NCBI RefSeq assembly: GCF_019430885.1
Contig: NZ_JAHYBZ010000001.1
Coordinates: forward strand, 620,001 to 684,000
Direction of reading: 5' to 3'
Origin: Roseomonas alba
GTDB taxonomy: Bacteria; Pseudomonadota; Alphaproteobacteria; Acetobacterales; Acetobacteraceae
DNA length: 64,000 bases
In this document: piece by piece, positions 34,417 to 42,458 of the stretch
Position numbering within the stretch: position 1 is the first letter of the stretch
How the letters are laid out: the number at the start of each line of letters is the position of its first letter
Translations under genes and position numbers: made by a program
Notes under the pieces: model-generated
Told to the model about the DNA's origin: nothing
What the model saw: the letters and a program-made list of their open reading frames with translations, nothing else
The model's database searches: none

Positions 34417-35973
34417 ATGAACTGGACTATTGAACTCGAGGAACTGCGCCGGCGCGAGGCGCTGGCCCGGGAGATGGGCGGCGCCGACAAGGTGAAGCGC
34501 CAGCATGATGGCGGGCGGCTCACCGTCCGGGAGCGCGTCGAGGCGCTGGTCGATCGGGGGTCGTTCCACGAGGTCGGCGCCATCGCGGGGCGCGCGGAGT
34601 ATGACGCGAAGGGGGAGTTCGCGAGCTTCACGCCGTCCAACTGCGTGATGGGGCGGGGGAAGGTGGATGGCCGGCCCGTGGTCGTGGTGGGGGACGACTT
34701 CACCGTGCGCGGCGGCAGTGCCGATGCAACCATCCGCGAGAAGCCCATCATGGCGGAGCGCATGGCGGCCGAGCTGCGGCTGCCGATCATCCGGCTGATC
34801 GAAGGGTCGGGCGGCGGCGGGTCGGTCAAGACCATCGAGACCACCGGGCGCGCCAACCTGCCGGGGGGCGTGGGCGGGACGCAGCTCTATTACCAGACCA
34901 CCGCCAATATGGGGCTGGTGCCGGTGGTGACGCTGGGGCTGGGGTCGGTCGCGGGGCTCGGCGCCGCGAGGCTGGCGGCGGCGCATTACTCGGTGATGAC
35001 CAAGTCGTCGGCGATGTTCGTCGCGGGGCCGCCGGTGGTCGCCCGGCTGGGGCAGACGCTGGAGAAGCGGGACCTCGGCGGGTGGGAGATCCAGTGCAAG
35101 GCCGGGGCGGTGGATGACGCGGTGGAGACGGAGGAGGAGGCCTTCGCGCTGGCGCGGCGGTTCCTGTCCTACATGCCGTCGTCCGTGCATGAGCTGGCGC
35201 CGGCGATCCGCTGCCGGGACGATGCCGAGCGGCGGGAGGAGAAGCTGCTGTCGGTGATCCCCCGGGACCCCAAGCAGGCCTACAAGGTGCGGCCGATCAT
35301 CGAGATGCTGGTCGACAAGGGATCCTTCTTCGAGATGGGGAAGTGGTTCGGGCGGTCGGTGGTGACGGGGCTCGCGCGGCTGGACGGGCGGGTGGTGGCG
35401 GTGATGGCGTCCGAGCCCGTGTTCCATGGCGGGGCCTGGACGGCGGATGCGTGCCAGAAGGTGATCCGCTTCGTGGACCTGGCGGAGACCTTCCATATCC
35501 CCGTTGTCTATCTGATGGACTGTCCGGGCTTCGCGGTGGGGCTGGAGGCGGAGAAGACCGCGACCATCCGCTGGGGCGTGCGGGCGATGGCGGCGGTGAA
35601 CCAGTGCCGGCAGCCCTGGTGCACGGTCATCATGCGCAACGCCTTCGGGGTGGCGGGCGTCGTGCACCAGCCGGCCGGGCGGTATTCGATCCGCTATGCC
35701 TGGCCATCGGCGCGGTGGGGGTCCCTGCCGTTGGAAGGGGGGGTCGAGGCGGCCTATGCCGCCGAGGTGTCGGCCGCCGAGGATCGCGACGCGAAGGTCG
35801 CGGAGATCGAGGAGCGGCTGCACAAGCTGCGATCCCCCTTCCGCACCGCGGAGGCGTTCTGGGTGGAGGAGATCATCGACCCGCGGGGGACCCGGGGGTT
35901 GCTGTGCGAGTTCGCGCGGCTGGCGGAGCCGCTGCGGGCACCGGGGATGGCGGCGCTGACCATGCGGCCGTGA
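34417..35973 (+). CDS. Acyl-CoA carboxylase carboxyltransferase (beta) subunit
   Basis: This 518-residue crotonase-fold protein has two carboxyltransferase halves: the N-terminal half with RLTVRERVEALVDRGSF and IRLIEGSGGGGSV, and the C-terminal half with VVAVMASEPVFHGGAWTADACQK and YLMDCPGFAVG. It belongs to the propionyl/methylcrotonyl-CoA carboxylase beta family, transferring carboxyl from biotin to an acyl-CoA. No biotin carboxylase alpha subunit is nearby. Start ATG 34417, with AAGGAAGGG upstream. Which acyl-CoA it uses is not decided by sequence here. Codon third positions lean to G more than in most neighbours. Confidence 0.87.
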   Translation: MNWTIELEELRRREALAREMGGADKVKRQHDGGRLTVRERVEALVDRGSFHEVGAIAGRAEYDAKGEFASFTPSNCVMGRGKVDGRPVVVVGDDFTVRGGSADATIREKPIMAERMAAELRLPIIRLIEGSGGGGSVKTIETTGRANLPGGVGGTQLYYQTTANMGLVPVVTLGLGSVAGLGAARLAAAHYSVMTKSSAMFVAGPPVVARLGQTLEKRDLGGWEIQCKAGAVDDAVETEEEAFALARRFLSYMPSSVHELAPAIRCRDDAERREEKLLSVIPRDPKQAYKVRPIIEMLVDKGSFFEMGKWFGRSVVTGLARLDGRVVAVMASEPVFHGGAWTADACQKVIRFVDLAETFHIPVVYLMDCPGFAVGLEAEKTATIRWGVRAMAAVNQCRQPWCTVIMRNAFGVAGVVHQPAGRYSIRYAWPSARWGSLPLEGGVEAAYAAEVSAAEDRDAKVAEIEERLHKLRSPFRTAEAFWVEEIIDPRGTRGLLCEFARLAEPLRAPGMAALTMRP

Positions 35974-36068
35974 GGCCAGGCCGCGGTTGGAGCGTGTGGC
36001 GGATGGGTTCGGCCCGGGGTGCGGGCCGGCCGGGCGGCGGCGGGCGATGCGGGTGCCGGCCGGGGGCC

Positions 36069-36641
36069 TCATGACCAGCCGAGGCGTTGCTGCCGGCTGA
36101 TGTGCTTGATGCCGCCGGCCAAGCGGTGGAGGTGCCTCAGCGCCTTCAGGTAGCCGAGATAGGCGGTGATCTGCTTGCGCGTGCGCGGCAGGGCCGGCAG
36201 GCGCATGGCCTTCAGCTTTTCGGACAAATCGGGGTTGGGGAGTTTGTGCGGCGGGCCGTTCAGCGCGTGCAGGAAGCCGAGGCGGCGGATGAGGACGATG
36301 AATCTCAGCCCCCTGAGCCGGACGGCGCGGCGGCAGGCGCGGAAGATGAGGGGGGCGACCTCATTCAGCGGGTGGTTGGGATGGTTTTCCTTGATGGCTT
36401 CGAGGAGGCGTTCCCACAGGCCGGCGTGAGTCAGGCGGCGGAAGTAGCGGGAGACGGTGTCGGGCTTGCCGTGTTCCGGGGGGAGGGCTCGCCAGGGGTC
36501 GGTGGTGCAGGCGAGGTGGAATATGGCGTTGAGCCGACTCTTGAGGTCGCCGATCTGACGGCCGGCGGAGGAACGGGGGAGGATGTAGGGGAGGAGGCGA
36601 AGAATTGGGTGGGGTGAGGGGTGCAAACATGCCGAGAGCAT
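36069..36641 (-). pseudogene. IS5-type transposase N-terminal remnant (DUF4096-like)
   Basis: The predicted 190-residue product carries a block (LKSRLNAIFHLACTTDPWRALPPEHGKPDTVSRYFRRL) that matches the layout of the IS5-family transposase N-terminal domain. That layout is N-G-I-L, W-R-D-L-P, then the W/Y-x-R-F-R-R helix. The downstream catalytic DDE domain is absent; instead a basic helical tail follows. No terminal inverted repeats were found. It is most simply a decayed insertion sequence, but a small domesticated protein cannot be excluded. It borders the AT-rich island. An in-frame extension to 36737 exists. Confidence 0.55.
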
Positions 36642-36672
36642 AAACGGTCGCGACAGAATTAGCAAGAAAATC

Positions 36673-37326
36673 CTATTCTGATGAGGAGCCACCCCGATTC
36701 GTAGTTTCCTCGGTGGCATTCTGCGCTGTTGACGCATCCGGGGCGGGCCGGCGCATCATTGCGAGCAGTTGCGGTTCCGGCGCTGGAGATCGCTGGATTT
36801 TCTGATTTTTCTTGGCCTTCTTAACGCTTGAGGCAGATGCAAGCGGACCGCGAATAGATAGTTTTAGTGGCGTCGGCGTATTGATTATAAGAAAATCAGC
36901 ATCATCGGACCATCTTTCAGGAATTCTATAGAGAGATCGTGGTTTCGCTGTTCTTGAAAATTTGATAATTCGTTCGAACCATACGAGTAGGAATGCGCTT
37001 TTTCGTGGAAATTTCCAAGAATTCCATTTTGTTGGAAAATAAAATACAACTTGCTTGTTTTCTATTAGTGCTAGAAGTTCAGCCGGCTTTTCGTTCATTG
37101 AGACATCGCCTGACACAATGATACGCCCGCCAGCGTCCCTATATCTTTTTATCCAGGGAGCATCACTATTCTTTACATAATCTGAATCATTGGGCCTAGG
37201 AGCGTAATCCTTCGCCGACACGATTTCGATGCCGCGAAAAAGATGGCGCGAAGCCCTGTCTGTTATGATCTCGCGCATCAGGCGCGGTACGGCGCCCGGT
37301 ACGTGTTCGTCGAAGGCTATCTTCAT
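36673..37326 (-). CDS. PIN-like domain protein, probable toxin partner of the DUF433 protein
   Basis: This 217-residue protein starts with KIAFDEHVPGAVPRLM, the acidic first strand of PIN-like (DUF5615-type) nucleases, followed by DAPWIKRYRDAGGRIIVSGD, the central Asp-bearing strand. The rest of the core (about to residue 150) is consistent with a small PIN-like RNase fold. The last 60 residues are a Lys/Ser/Pro-rich, probably disordered tail, unusual for the family and returning toward local GC content. Its ATG overlaps the DUF433 gene stop by four bases (ATGA), the classic antitoxin-then-toxin order. Confidence 0.7.
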   Translation of the reverse strand: MKIAFDEHVPGAVPRLMREIITDRASRHLFRGIEIVSAKDYAPRPNDSDYVKNSDAPWIKRYRDAGGRIIVSGDVSMNEKPAELLALIENKQVVFYFPTKWNSWKFPRKSAFLLVWFERIIKFSRTAKPRSLYRIPERWSDDADFLIINTPTPLKLSIRGPLASASSVKKAKKNQKIQRSPAPEPQLLAMMRRPAPDASTAQNATEETTNRGGSSSE

Positions 37327-38003
37327 GCTGCAAGCCTAAGCTCGGCTTCAAATTTCACTGCCTGTCGAACATATTTTACAGGTATATCAAATATCTCTGC
37401 TACAGCTGCCTGACTTCCTTCCACTTTCACCGCTGAAGCTATGGCCTGTGTAGGGATTTGAAAATCCTTTATGATGGGCTTTCCAAAAGCAAATTTCGGA
37501 TGAATAATAACATTCGGCGCAATGTGCTTTCGAGGGAACCACAATCGTGCGTCCCCGTTGAAATCAAATTCTATATCGTGCTTAAGTGAGTCATAAACGA
37601 CCGGAAACATCTCCAAATTCTTTGTTCTAGGGTCATAAATCTTTGGAGAGGAGTATTTTTTTATTATGGATCCTACAATTTTCCTTCCGTCAGTTTGGAA
37701 TACTATGTCCGTTGAGAAAGGATGATCAGTGCTTGTGATGACTCGTACTTCATCCATAATGGATCGAATATGATTAATATGAACGCCAGCGTCTTCAAAA
37801 AATGAAATAAATCGCATTTCAAGTAAATTCTTGAAGCTTAGGGCTAGATGATTTCCACTCCAACCAATTTCATTTTCTATCATAGGAATTAATTTATATT
37901 TATCATATCCAGATATCCAGCCGCGTGCTTTTCTTTCGGATATGCCGACGAGATAAGCGGCTTCTGCAATAGTGTATATTCCAGATTCAAGCAGGTCTGG
38001 CAT
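37323..38003 (-). CDS. MerR-like HTH plus DUF433 protein, probable antitoxin
   Basis: This 226-residue protein has an N-terminal MerR-like winged HTH (YTIAEAAYLVGISERKARGWISGY, about 10-33) and a C-terminal DUF433 domain (HPKFAFGKPIIKDFQIPTQAIASAVKVEG, then SQAAVAEIFDIPVKYVRQAVKFEAEL). DUF433 proteins commonly pair with PIN-like nucleases as antitoxins. The middle region (about 60-165) is not recognised. Codon use is strongly AT-biased compared with all flanking genes. An AT-rich promoter region lies upstream at 38004-38060. Confidence 0.75.
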   Translation of the reverse strand: MPDLLESGIYTIAEAAYLVGISERKARGWISGYDKYKLIPMIENEIGWSGNHLALSFKNLLEMRFISFFEDAGVHINHIRSIMDEVRVITSTDHPFSTDIVFQTDGRKIVGSIIKKYSSPKIYDPRTKNLEMFPVVYDSLKHDIEFDFNGDARLWFPRKHIAPNVIIHPKFAFGKPIIKDFQIPTQAIASAVKVEGSQAAVAEIFDIPVKYVRQAVKFEAELRLAA

Positions 38004-38204
38004 GTTTATTCCATATGATTTTTGGTTTCACGGGTCGCTTCCGGTTCACTTTGGGCTTGGTTTAATTTTATCAATGTCGCAAGGCGGCGCATGCTAAGAG
38101 CAGGCAGCGAACGATGCGGTATTTTACCTGCCTTGTGCAAGTGGATGAAGGCTTCGTTCTTGAGAGGCCGCGTTCGCTGCCGGCCACGGACAGGCGGTGC
38201 GCTG

Positions 38205-38223
38205 GATACCGAAATTTGGTATC
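38205..38223. promoter_or_regulatory. Palindromic operator candidate of the ParDE operon
   Basis: GATACC-N7-GGTATC is a perfect inverted repeat centred about 31 bases before the ParD start, ahead of a strong AGGAGGG ribosome-binding site (38231-38237). ParD-type antitoxins autorepress through such palindromes, so this is the natural operator. Confidence 0.6.
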
Positions 38224-38244
38224 GTCCACTAGGAGGGCAGAAGC

Positions 38245-38490
38245 ATGGCGCGCAACACATCCATTTCCCTCGGCGACCATATGGCCGATTTCGTCGACGG
38301 GCAGGTCAAGAATGGCCGTTATGGCTCAGCCAGCGAGGTCATCCGCGCCGGGCTGCGGCTGCTGGAAGAACGCGAAGCAGCGATGCAGTCGCTGCGCGAT
38401 GCGCTGGATGAGGGCGAGCGGTCCGGTCCTGCGACCGAGTTCGATTTCGAGGCCTATCTCGCCGGTCGGCGTCGCGCTTCCGGGGCGTGA
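38245..38490 (+). CDS. parD: ParD-family antitoxin
   Basis: This 81-residue ribbon-helix-helix protein has the ParD/CopG layout: NTSISLGDHMADFVDGQVKNGRYGSASEVIRAGLRLLEERE in the N-terminal half, then an acidic C-terminal toxin-binding tail. The RHH domain binds the operator and the tail blocks ParE. Start ATG 38245 follows an AGGAGGG site at ideal spacing. The stop overlaps the toxin start (GTGA). Confidence 0.9.
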   Translation: MARNTSISLGDHMADFVDGQVKNGRYGSASEVIRAGLRLLEEREAAMQSLRDALDEGERSGPATEFDFEAYLAGRRRASGA

Positions 38491-38783
38491 GGCGATTCTA
38501 TCTCACGCCGGCGGCGCGGGCCGATCTCGACGCGATCTGGGAGTACACCGAGCAGCGTTGGGGCACCGCCCAGGCCGAGCGGTATGCCCAGGCGATCGTC
38601 GAGGTCTGCCGGGCATTGGCGGCGCGGGCGTATCCTGATCGCGATGCGGGCGATGTGCGGCCGGGCTATCGGAAGGCGCCGGTCGGGTCGCATGTGCTGT
38701 GGTTCCGGCGCCGCCCGGATGGTGCGCCGGAGGTCATCCGCATTCTCCATCAGCGGATGGATGGGCCGCGCCATCTCACCTGA
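38487..38783 (+). CDS. parE: ParE-family toxin
   Basis: This 98-residue RelE/ParE-superfamily toxin opens with FYLTPAARADLDAIWEYTEQRWG and continues with the GYRKAPVGSHVLWFRRR strand pair and the C-terminal VIRILHQRMD typical of ParE. ParE proteins usually inhibit DNA gyrase. It starts at a GTG overlapping the antitoxin stop by four bases. GC content matches the chromosome, unlike the island just before it. Confidence 0.9.
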   Translation: MRRFYLTPAARADLDAIWEYTEQRWGTAQAERYAQAIVEVCRALAARAYPDRDAGDVRPGYRKAPVGSHVLWFRRRPDGAPEVIRILHQRMDGPRHLT

Positions 38784-38807
38784 GCGACAGCCTGACAGAT
38801 CGAAGGT

Positions 38808-38853
38808 GCAGGAAACTGAGTTTCCTGCCGGGGTGCAGGGGCAGAGCCCCTGC
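38808..38853. repeat. Two-hairpin element between convergent genes
   Basis: GCAGGAAACT pairs with AGTTTCCTGC (38808-38828, one-base loop), and GCAGGGGC pairs with GCCCCTGC (38835-38853, loop AGA). A CGGGGT linker joins them, like the GGGGTGG linker of the arms at 9.4 and 59 kb. It lies between parE and the convergent binding-protein gene and could serve both as a terminator, though it lacks a T-run. Confidence 0.75.
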
Positions 38854-38867
38854 GTCACCCACCCGCA

Positions 38868-39821
38868 TCAATCCCCGCGCACCCCCGCCGCGCGGATCAC
38901 CTCGCCCCAGGACCGCAGGTCCTCGGCCATGCGGGCGTTGAAGGTGCGGGTGTCCTCGAAATGCGGGGTCAGGCCGTTGGCGAGCAGGCGTTCGCGGAAG
39001 GTCTGGTTCTCCAGCGCGCGGCGGGTCGCGTCGGACCAGCGGGCGAGGCTCTCCTCGGTCATGCCCTTGGGTCCGCAGATGCCGAACCAGCCGGCCATCT
39101 GCAGTCCCGGCACGAAGGCCGAGAGCGGGCGGGCCTGCGGGAAGAGCGGCGAGCCGCCATCGTCGCCAAGGGCGAGCAGGCGCAGCTCGCCGCCCTGCAC
39201 CTGGCGCATGACGTCGCCGAGGTTGGTGATCATGAACTCGGTGCGGCCGCCGAGGATGTCGACGATCGCCGGCGTCGCGCCGCGGTAGGGGACGTGGACG
39301 ATGTCGAGGCCGGTGCGCGCCTTCAGCAGCTCGACGGACAGGTGCTGCGCGGAGCCCACGCCAGCCGAGGCGTAGCTCATTGCGCCGGGGTGGGCGCGGG
39401 CGGCGGCGAGGAGTGCAGCGACATCCTGATGCGGCCCGCGCGCGGCGACGACCAGGGCGTAGGTGGACAGCGCGACGTTGGCGACGCCCATCAGCTCGGT
39501 GCGCGGGTCGATGGGCATGGACACGCCGGGCAGGTTCGGCGTGATGGTCATGGTGCCCATCGGGCATTGCAGGACGGTGAGGCCATCGGGGGCGGCGCGC
39601 GCGACGACCTCAGCGCCGATCAGGCCGTTGGCGCCGGTGCGGTTTTCGACCACGCCGCGGGCGCCGAGGAAGGGGACGACGTATTCGGCGATGAGGCGGG
39701 CCATGAGGTCGCCGGTGCCGCCGGCCGCGTAGCCCGAGATGACGCGGATGGTGCGGTCCTGCGCGGCGGCAGGCAGGGCGATGCAGGCCGCCGCGATGGC
39801 GGCGAGCAGGGTGCGACGCAT
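38868..39821 (-). CDS. Tripartite tricarboxylate transporter-type binding protein (TctC/Bug family)
   Basis: This 317-residue periplasmic protein has a Sec signal peptide (MRRTLLAAIAAACIALPAAAQ), then RTIRVISGYAAGGTGDLMARLIAEYV, VENRTGANGLIGAEVVARAAPDG and VHVPYRGATPAIVDILGG, the Bug-family ligand-binding blocks. The start at 39821 has GAGGAGGA upstream. Like most Bug proteins it lacks adjacent tctA/tctB membrane genes. It may bind a carboxylate; the neighbouring leu-type operon makes a branched dicarboxylate possible, but that is inference. Confidence 0.92.
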   Translation of the reverse strand: MRRTLLAAIAAACIALPAAAQDRTIRVISGYAAGGTGDLMARLIAEYVVPFLGARGVVENRTGANGLIGAEVVARAAPDGLTVLQCPMGTMTITPNLPGVSMPIDPRTELMGVANVALSTYALVVAARGPHQDVAALLAAARAHPGAMSYASAGVGSAQHLSVELLKARTGLDIVHVPYRGATPAIVDILGGRTEFMITNLGDVMRQVQGGELRLLALGDDGGSPLFPQARPLSAFVPGLQMAGWFGICGPKGMTEESLARWSDATRRALENQTFRERLLANGLTPHFEDTRTFNARMAEDLRSWGEVIRAAGVRGD

Positions 39822-39907
39822 GGATGTTCCTCCTCGGGTGTTCTTGCCGAGGAGGGTAGTATCGAAAGCCGGCGCGGGAAAACCTGTCAGAGCCCGCATT
39901 GAGAATG

Positions 39908-39991
39908 CCGGCACTGGCCCGCACCCCCACCCGGCCACCTATTCCAGGATACTGACGTGGGTGGCCGGGTGGGGGTGCGGGCCGGTGCCGG
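39908..39991. repeat. 84-base near-perfect palindrome
   Basis: Arms of 32 bases (39908-39939 and 39960-39991) match at 31 positions around a 20-base spacer containing GGATACTGACG. The arm core GCACCCCCACCCGGCCACC is very GC-rich. Related pieces are seen at 29924-29946 and 7736-7758, so it is a dispersed element, not only a local hairpin. It lies between two minus-strand genes. Confidence 0.85.
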
Positions 39992-39995
39992 GTGC

Positions 39996-40021
39996 GAGAA
40001 TGCGCCGAACGGCGCATTCTC
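39996..40021 (-). terminator. Stem-loop after the branched-chain-type binding protein gene
   Basis: GAGAATGCGCC (39996-40006) pairs perfectly with GGCGCATTCTC (40011-40021) across a GAAC loop. It lies 10 bases past the stop codon of the gene at 40032, so it probably ends that transcript. No T-run follows, so termination may need the adjacent long palindrome. Confidence 0.55.
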
Positions 40022-40031
40022 AAACGGGCAC

Positions 40032-41258
40032 TCAGCCGCTGACCATCGGGCAGCCGCCTTCGGAGAGCGGGCGCATGGCCTGGTCCGCCGGGATGCTGCC
40101 GATCAGGCGGTAGAGATCCCATTCGGCGCGGACCTCGGCGGGCGGCTTGGCCTCGAAGAGGTAGACGGGGTGGATCTTGCGGCCGTCGGCGCGGACCATG
40201 CCGGGGCCGAAGCAGTCGTCATCGGTCGGCATGGCCTTCATCTGCGCGATCTGCGCGCGGCCCGAGGCCTTGGCCTGCGCCACGCCCAGCGCGTTCGCTG
40301 CCTTGAGGTAGTGCAGGACGGCCGAATAGGCGCCGGCGTGGTTGGTGCTTGGGTAGATGCCGCTTGGCATCTGCGGCAGGACGCGCTGGGTGAAGCCGCG
40401 GGTGCGGTCATTGAGGTCCCAGTAGAAGGGCTCGGTCACCAGCAGCCCCTGCGCGGCGGCGGGGCCGAGCGCCTTCACGTCGCCCAGCAGGCCGAGCAGC
40501 GCGACCATGCGCATGCCGTGCCGCGGCAGGCCGAATTCCTGCGCCTGCTTCACGCTGTTGACGATGTCCGTCCCGGCATTGGCGAGGCCGAGCACCTTGG
40601 CGCGGGAGGCCTGTGCCTGGAGCAGGAAGGAGGAGAAGTCGGTCGTGTTGGGGAAGGGGTAGCGGGCCTGGCCGAGCACGCGGCCGCCGGCGCGTTCCAC
40701 TGCGGCCTTGCTGTCGCGTTCCAAGGCGTGGCCGAAGGCATAGTCGGCGGTGAGGAAGAACCAGGTGTCGCCGCCCGCACGCACCGTCGCGGTGCCGGCA
40801 CCGTTGGCGAGCATCCAGGTGTCGTAGGTCCAGTGCACATGGTTCGGCCCGCAGCGCGGTCCGTGCAGATCGGCCGTGGCCGGGCCGGTGGCGAGGAAGA
40901 CCTTGTCCTTGTCCCGCGCCAGGTCGGCGATGGCGAGCGCGATGGCGGAGTTGTTCACCTCCAGGATCGCGTCGACATCCTGGCGGTCATACCATTGGCG
41001 GGCGATCTGCACGCCGATGTCGGGCTTGTGCTGGTGGTCGGCGTGCAGCACCTCGACCTGCGGCGCGATTCCTGCGCGGGCGGCATCCGCGATCGCCTGG
41101 CGCACGCAGGCGGCGGTACCGAGGCCCGACAGGTCGCGATAGGGACCGGAGAGATCACCGAGGATGCCAAGGCGCAGCACGGGGCCGGATTGCGCGAGAG
41201 CGGGCGCGGCAAGGGTGCTCGCCCCTGCGATGAGCAGGGTGCGACGGGACGTATTCAT
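40032..41258 (-). CDS. Branched-chain amino acid-type ABC transporter binding protein
   Basis: This 408-residue periplasmic protein has a Tat/Sec-like leader (MNTSRRTLLIAGASTLAAPALAQ) and a type 1 periplasmic-binding fold of the LivJ/UrtA class. Supporting segments are LRLGILGDLSGPYRDLSGLG, EVLHADHQHKPDIGVQIARQWYD and TWFFLTADYAFGHALE. The ligand in this group may be amino acids, amides or aromatic and carboxylic acids. No permease or ATPase genes accompany it. It lies directly after leuB on the same strand (30-base gap), so it may be cotranscribed with leuCDB. Confidence 0.88.
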   Translation of the reverse strand: MNTSRRTLLIAGASTLAAPALAQSGPVLRLGILGDLSGPYRDLSGLGTAACVRQAIADAARAGIAPQVEVLHADHQHKPDIGVQIARQWYDRQDVDAILEVNNSAIALAIADLARDKDKVFLATGPATADLHGPRCGPNHVHWTYDTWMLANGAGTATVRAGGDTWFFLTADYAFGHALERDSKAAVERAGGRVLGQARYPFPNTTDFSSFLLQAQASRAKVLGLANAGTDIVNSVKQAQEFGLPRHGMRMVALLGLLGDVKALGPAAAQGLLVTEPFYWDLNDRTRGFTQRVLPQMPSGIYPSTNHAGAYSAVLHYLKAANALGVAQAKASGRAQIAQMKAMPTDDDCFGPGMVRADGRKIHPVYLFEAKPPAEVRAEWDLYRLIGSIPADQAMRPLSEGGCPMVSG

Positions 41259-41288
41259 GAACGCTTCCTCGGTCGTTGTGTGGTGTCG

Positions 41289-42458
41289 TCAGGGGTGTTC
41301 TAGCGCGGCAATGACGGCGTCGGCCATGCCGCGCGTCGACAGGACGGACTCGCCGGGCAGGGCGATGTCGGCGGTCCGGGCGCCGGCGGCGAGGGCGGTG
41401 GCGACGGCGGCTTCGAGGGCGTCGGCCTCGGCGGGGGCCCGGGCGGTCCAGCGCAGGAGGAGGGCGGCGGAGAGGATGGCGCCGAGGGGGTTGGCGATGC
41501 CCTTGCCGGCAATGTCGGGGGCGGAGCCGTGGATGGGTTCGTAGAGGGCGCGGCGCTTGCCGTCCGGCCCGGGGTCGGACAGGGCCGCGGAGGGCAGCAT
41601 GCCGAGGCTGCCGTTGATGGCGCCGGCGCAGTCGGAGAGGAGGTCGCCGAAGAGGTTGTCGGTGACGATGACGTCGAAGCGGGTGGGGGCGCGGGAGAGC
41701 TGGAGCGCGCAGTTGTCGGCGAGCATGTGTTCGAGCGTCACGTCGGGGAAGTCCCTGGCGTGGACGGCGGCGACGACCTCCCGCCACAGCGCGCCGGCTT
41801 CCATCACGTTGGCCTTGTCGACCGAGGTGACGTGGTTGCGGCGCGTGCGCGCGAGGGTGAAGGCGAAGCGGGCGGCGCGGGCGATCTCGGCTTCCGTGTA
41901 GGCGTGGGTGTTGAGGCCCCAGCGGGTGCCGTCGGGCAGGGTCTGGATGCCGCGGGGCGTGCCGAAATAGACGCCGGCGGTCAGTTCGCGCACGAAGACG
42001 AGGTCGGTGCCGGCGATGGTGCGGGGCTTGTAGGGGGAGACCTCGGCGAGGGCGGGCCAGGCGCGGACGGGGCGGAGGTTGGCGAAGACGTCGAGCGCCT
42101 TGCGCATGCGCAGCAGGGAGCCCTTGCGGCGTTCCTCGGCGGGGATGTGCTTCTGGTCGAGGCTGCCGGTGGCGCCGAAGAGGAGCGCGTCGGCGGCCAT
42201 GATGGCGTCCCAGGAGGCGTCGGGCATGGTGGTGCCCTCGGCGGCCCAGGCGGCGGCGCCGAAGAGGCGGCGTTCCATGCGCAGCGGGAGGCCGCGTTTG
42301 GTGACGAACCAGTCGAGGATGCGGACGGCCTCGTCGGTCACTTCGGGGCCGATGCCGTCGCCGGGCAGGACGACGATGTTCATTGTCTGGCGCGGCGGAT
42401 TCACGCCATCGGTGCTTGGCTTCGTCTCCGCCGTCGGGCGATCGGACGCGGTGGTCAT
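41289..42458 (-). CDS. leuB: 3-isopropylmalate dehydrogenase-family enzyme
   Basis: This 389-residue NAD-dependent beta-hydroxyacid oxidative decarboxylase has VLPGDGIGPEVTDEAVRIL, FVRELTAGVYFGTPRG (conserved Tyr), DKANVMEAG (catalytic Lys) and YEPIHGSAPDIAGKGIANPLG (NAD loop). The usual LeuB stretch GAVGGPKWD is replaced by GATGSLDQKHIP, so it is a divergent paralog. The start at 42458 overlaps the leuD stop by four bases and has GGGAGAG upstream; it adds 25 poorly conserved residues before MNIVVLPGDG at 42383, which is the alternative. Confidence 0.85.
   Translation of the reverse strand: MTTASDRPTAETKPSTDGVNPPRQTMNIVVLPGDGIGPEVTDEAVRILDWFVTKRGLPLRMERRLFGAAAWAAEGTTMPDASWDAIMAADALLFGATGSLDQKHIPAEERRKGSLLRMRKALDVFANLRPVRAWPALAEVSPYKPRTIAGTDLVFVRELTAGVYFGTPRGIQTLPDGTRWGLNTHAYTEAEIARAARFAFTLARTRRNHVTSVDKANVMEAGALWREVVAAVHARDFPDVTLEHMLADNCALQLSRAPTRFDVIVTDNLFGDLLSDCAGAINGSLGMLPSAALSDPGPDGKRRALYEPIHGSAPDIAGKGIANPLGAILSAALLLRWTARAPAEADALEAAVATALAAGARTADIALPGESVLSTRGMADAVIAALEHP

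Larger units (their letters stand above)
36650..38100. mobile_element. AT-rich accessory island carrying a toxin-antitoxin pair
   Basis: Base composition drops sharply, to around 40 % GC by eye, between about 36810 and 38060, against nearly 70 % on both sides. The segment holds the PIN-like/DUF433 pair and is bordered on one side by a transposase-like remnant and on the other by a ParDE pair. This is a sign of horizontal gain. No integrase, attachment site or target duplication is visible. Confidence 0.65.

Noticed and set aside
33724-36072. 782-codon minus-strand ORF opposite the carboxylase beta subunit
   Set aside because: It is an antisense shadow with low-complexity Arg/His/Pro composition; the plus strand holds a full-length carboxyltransferase.
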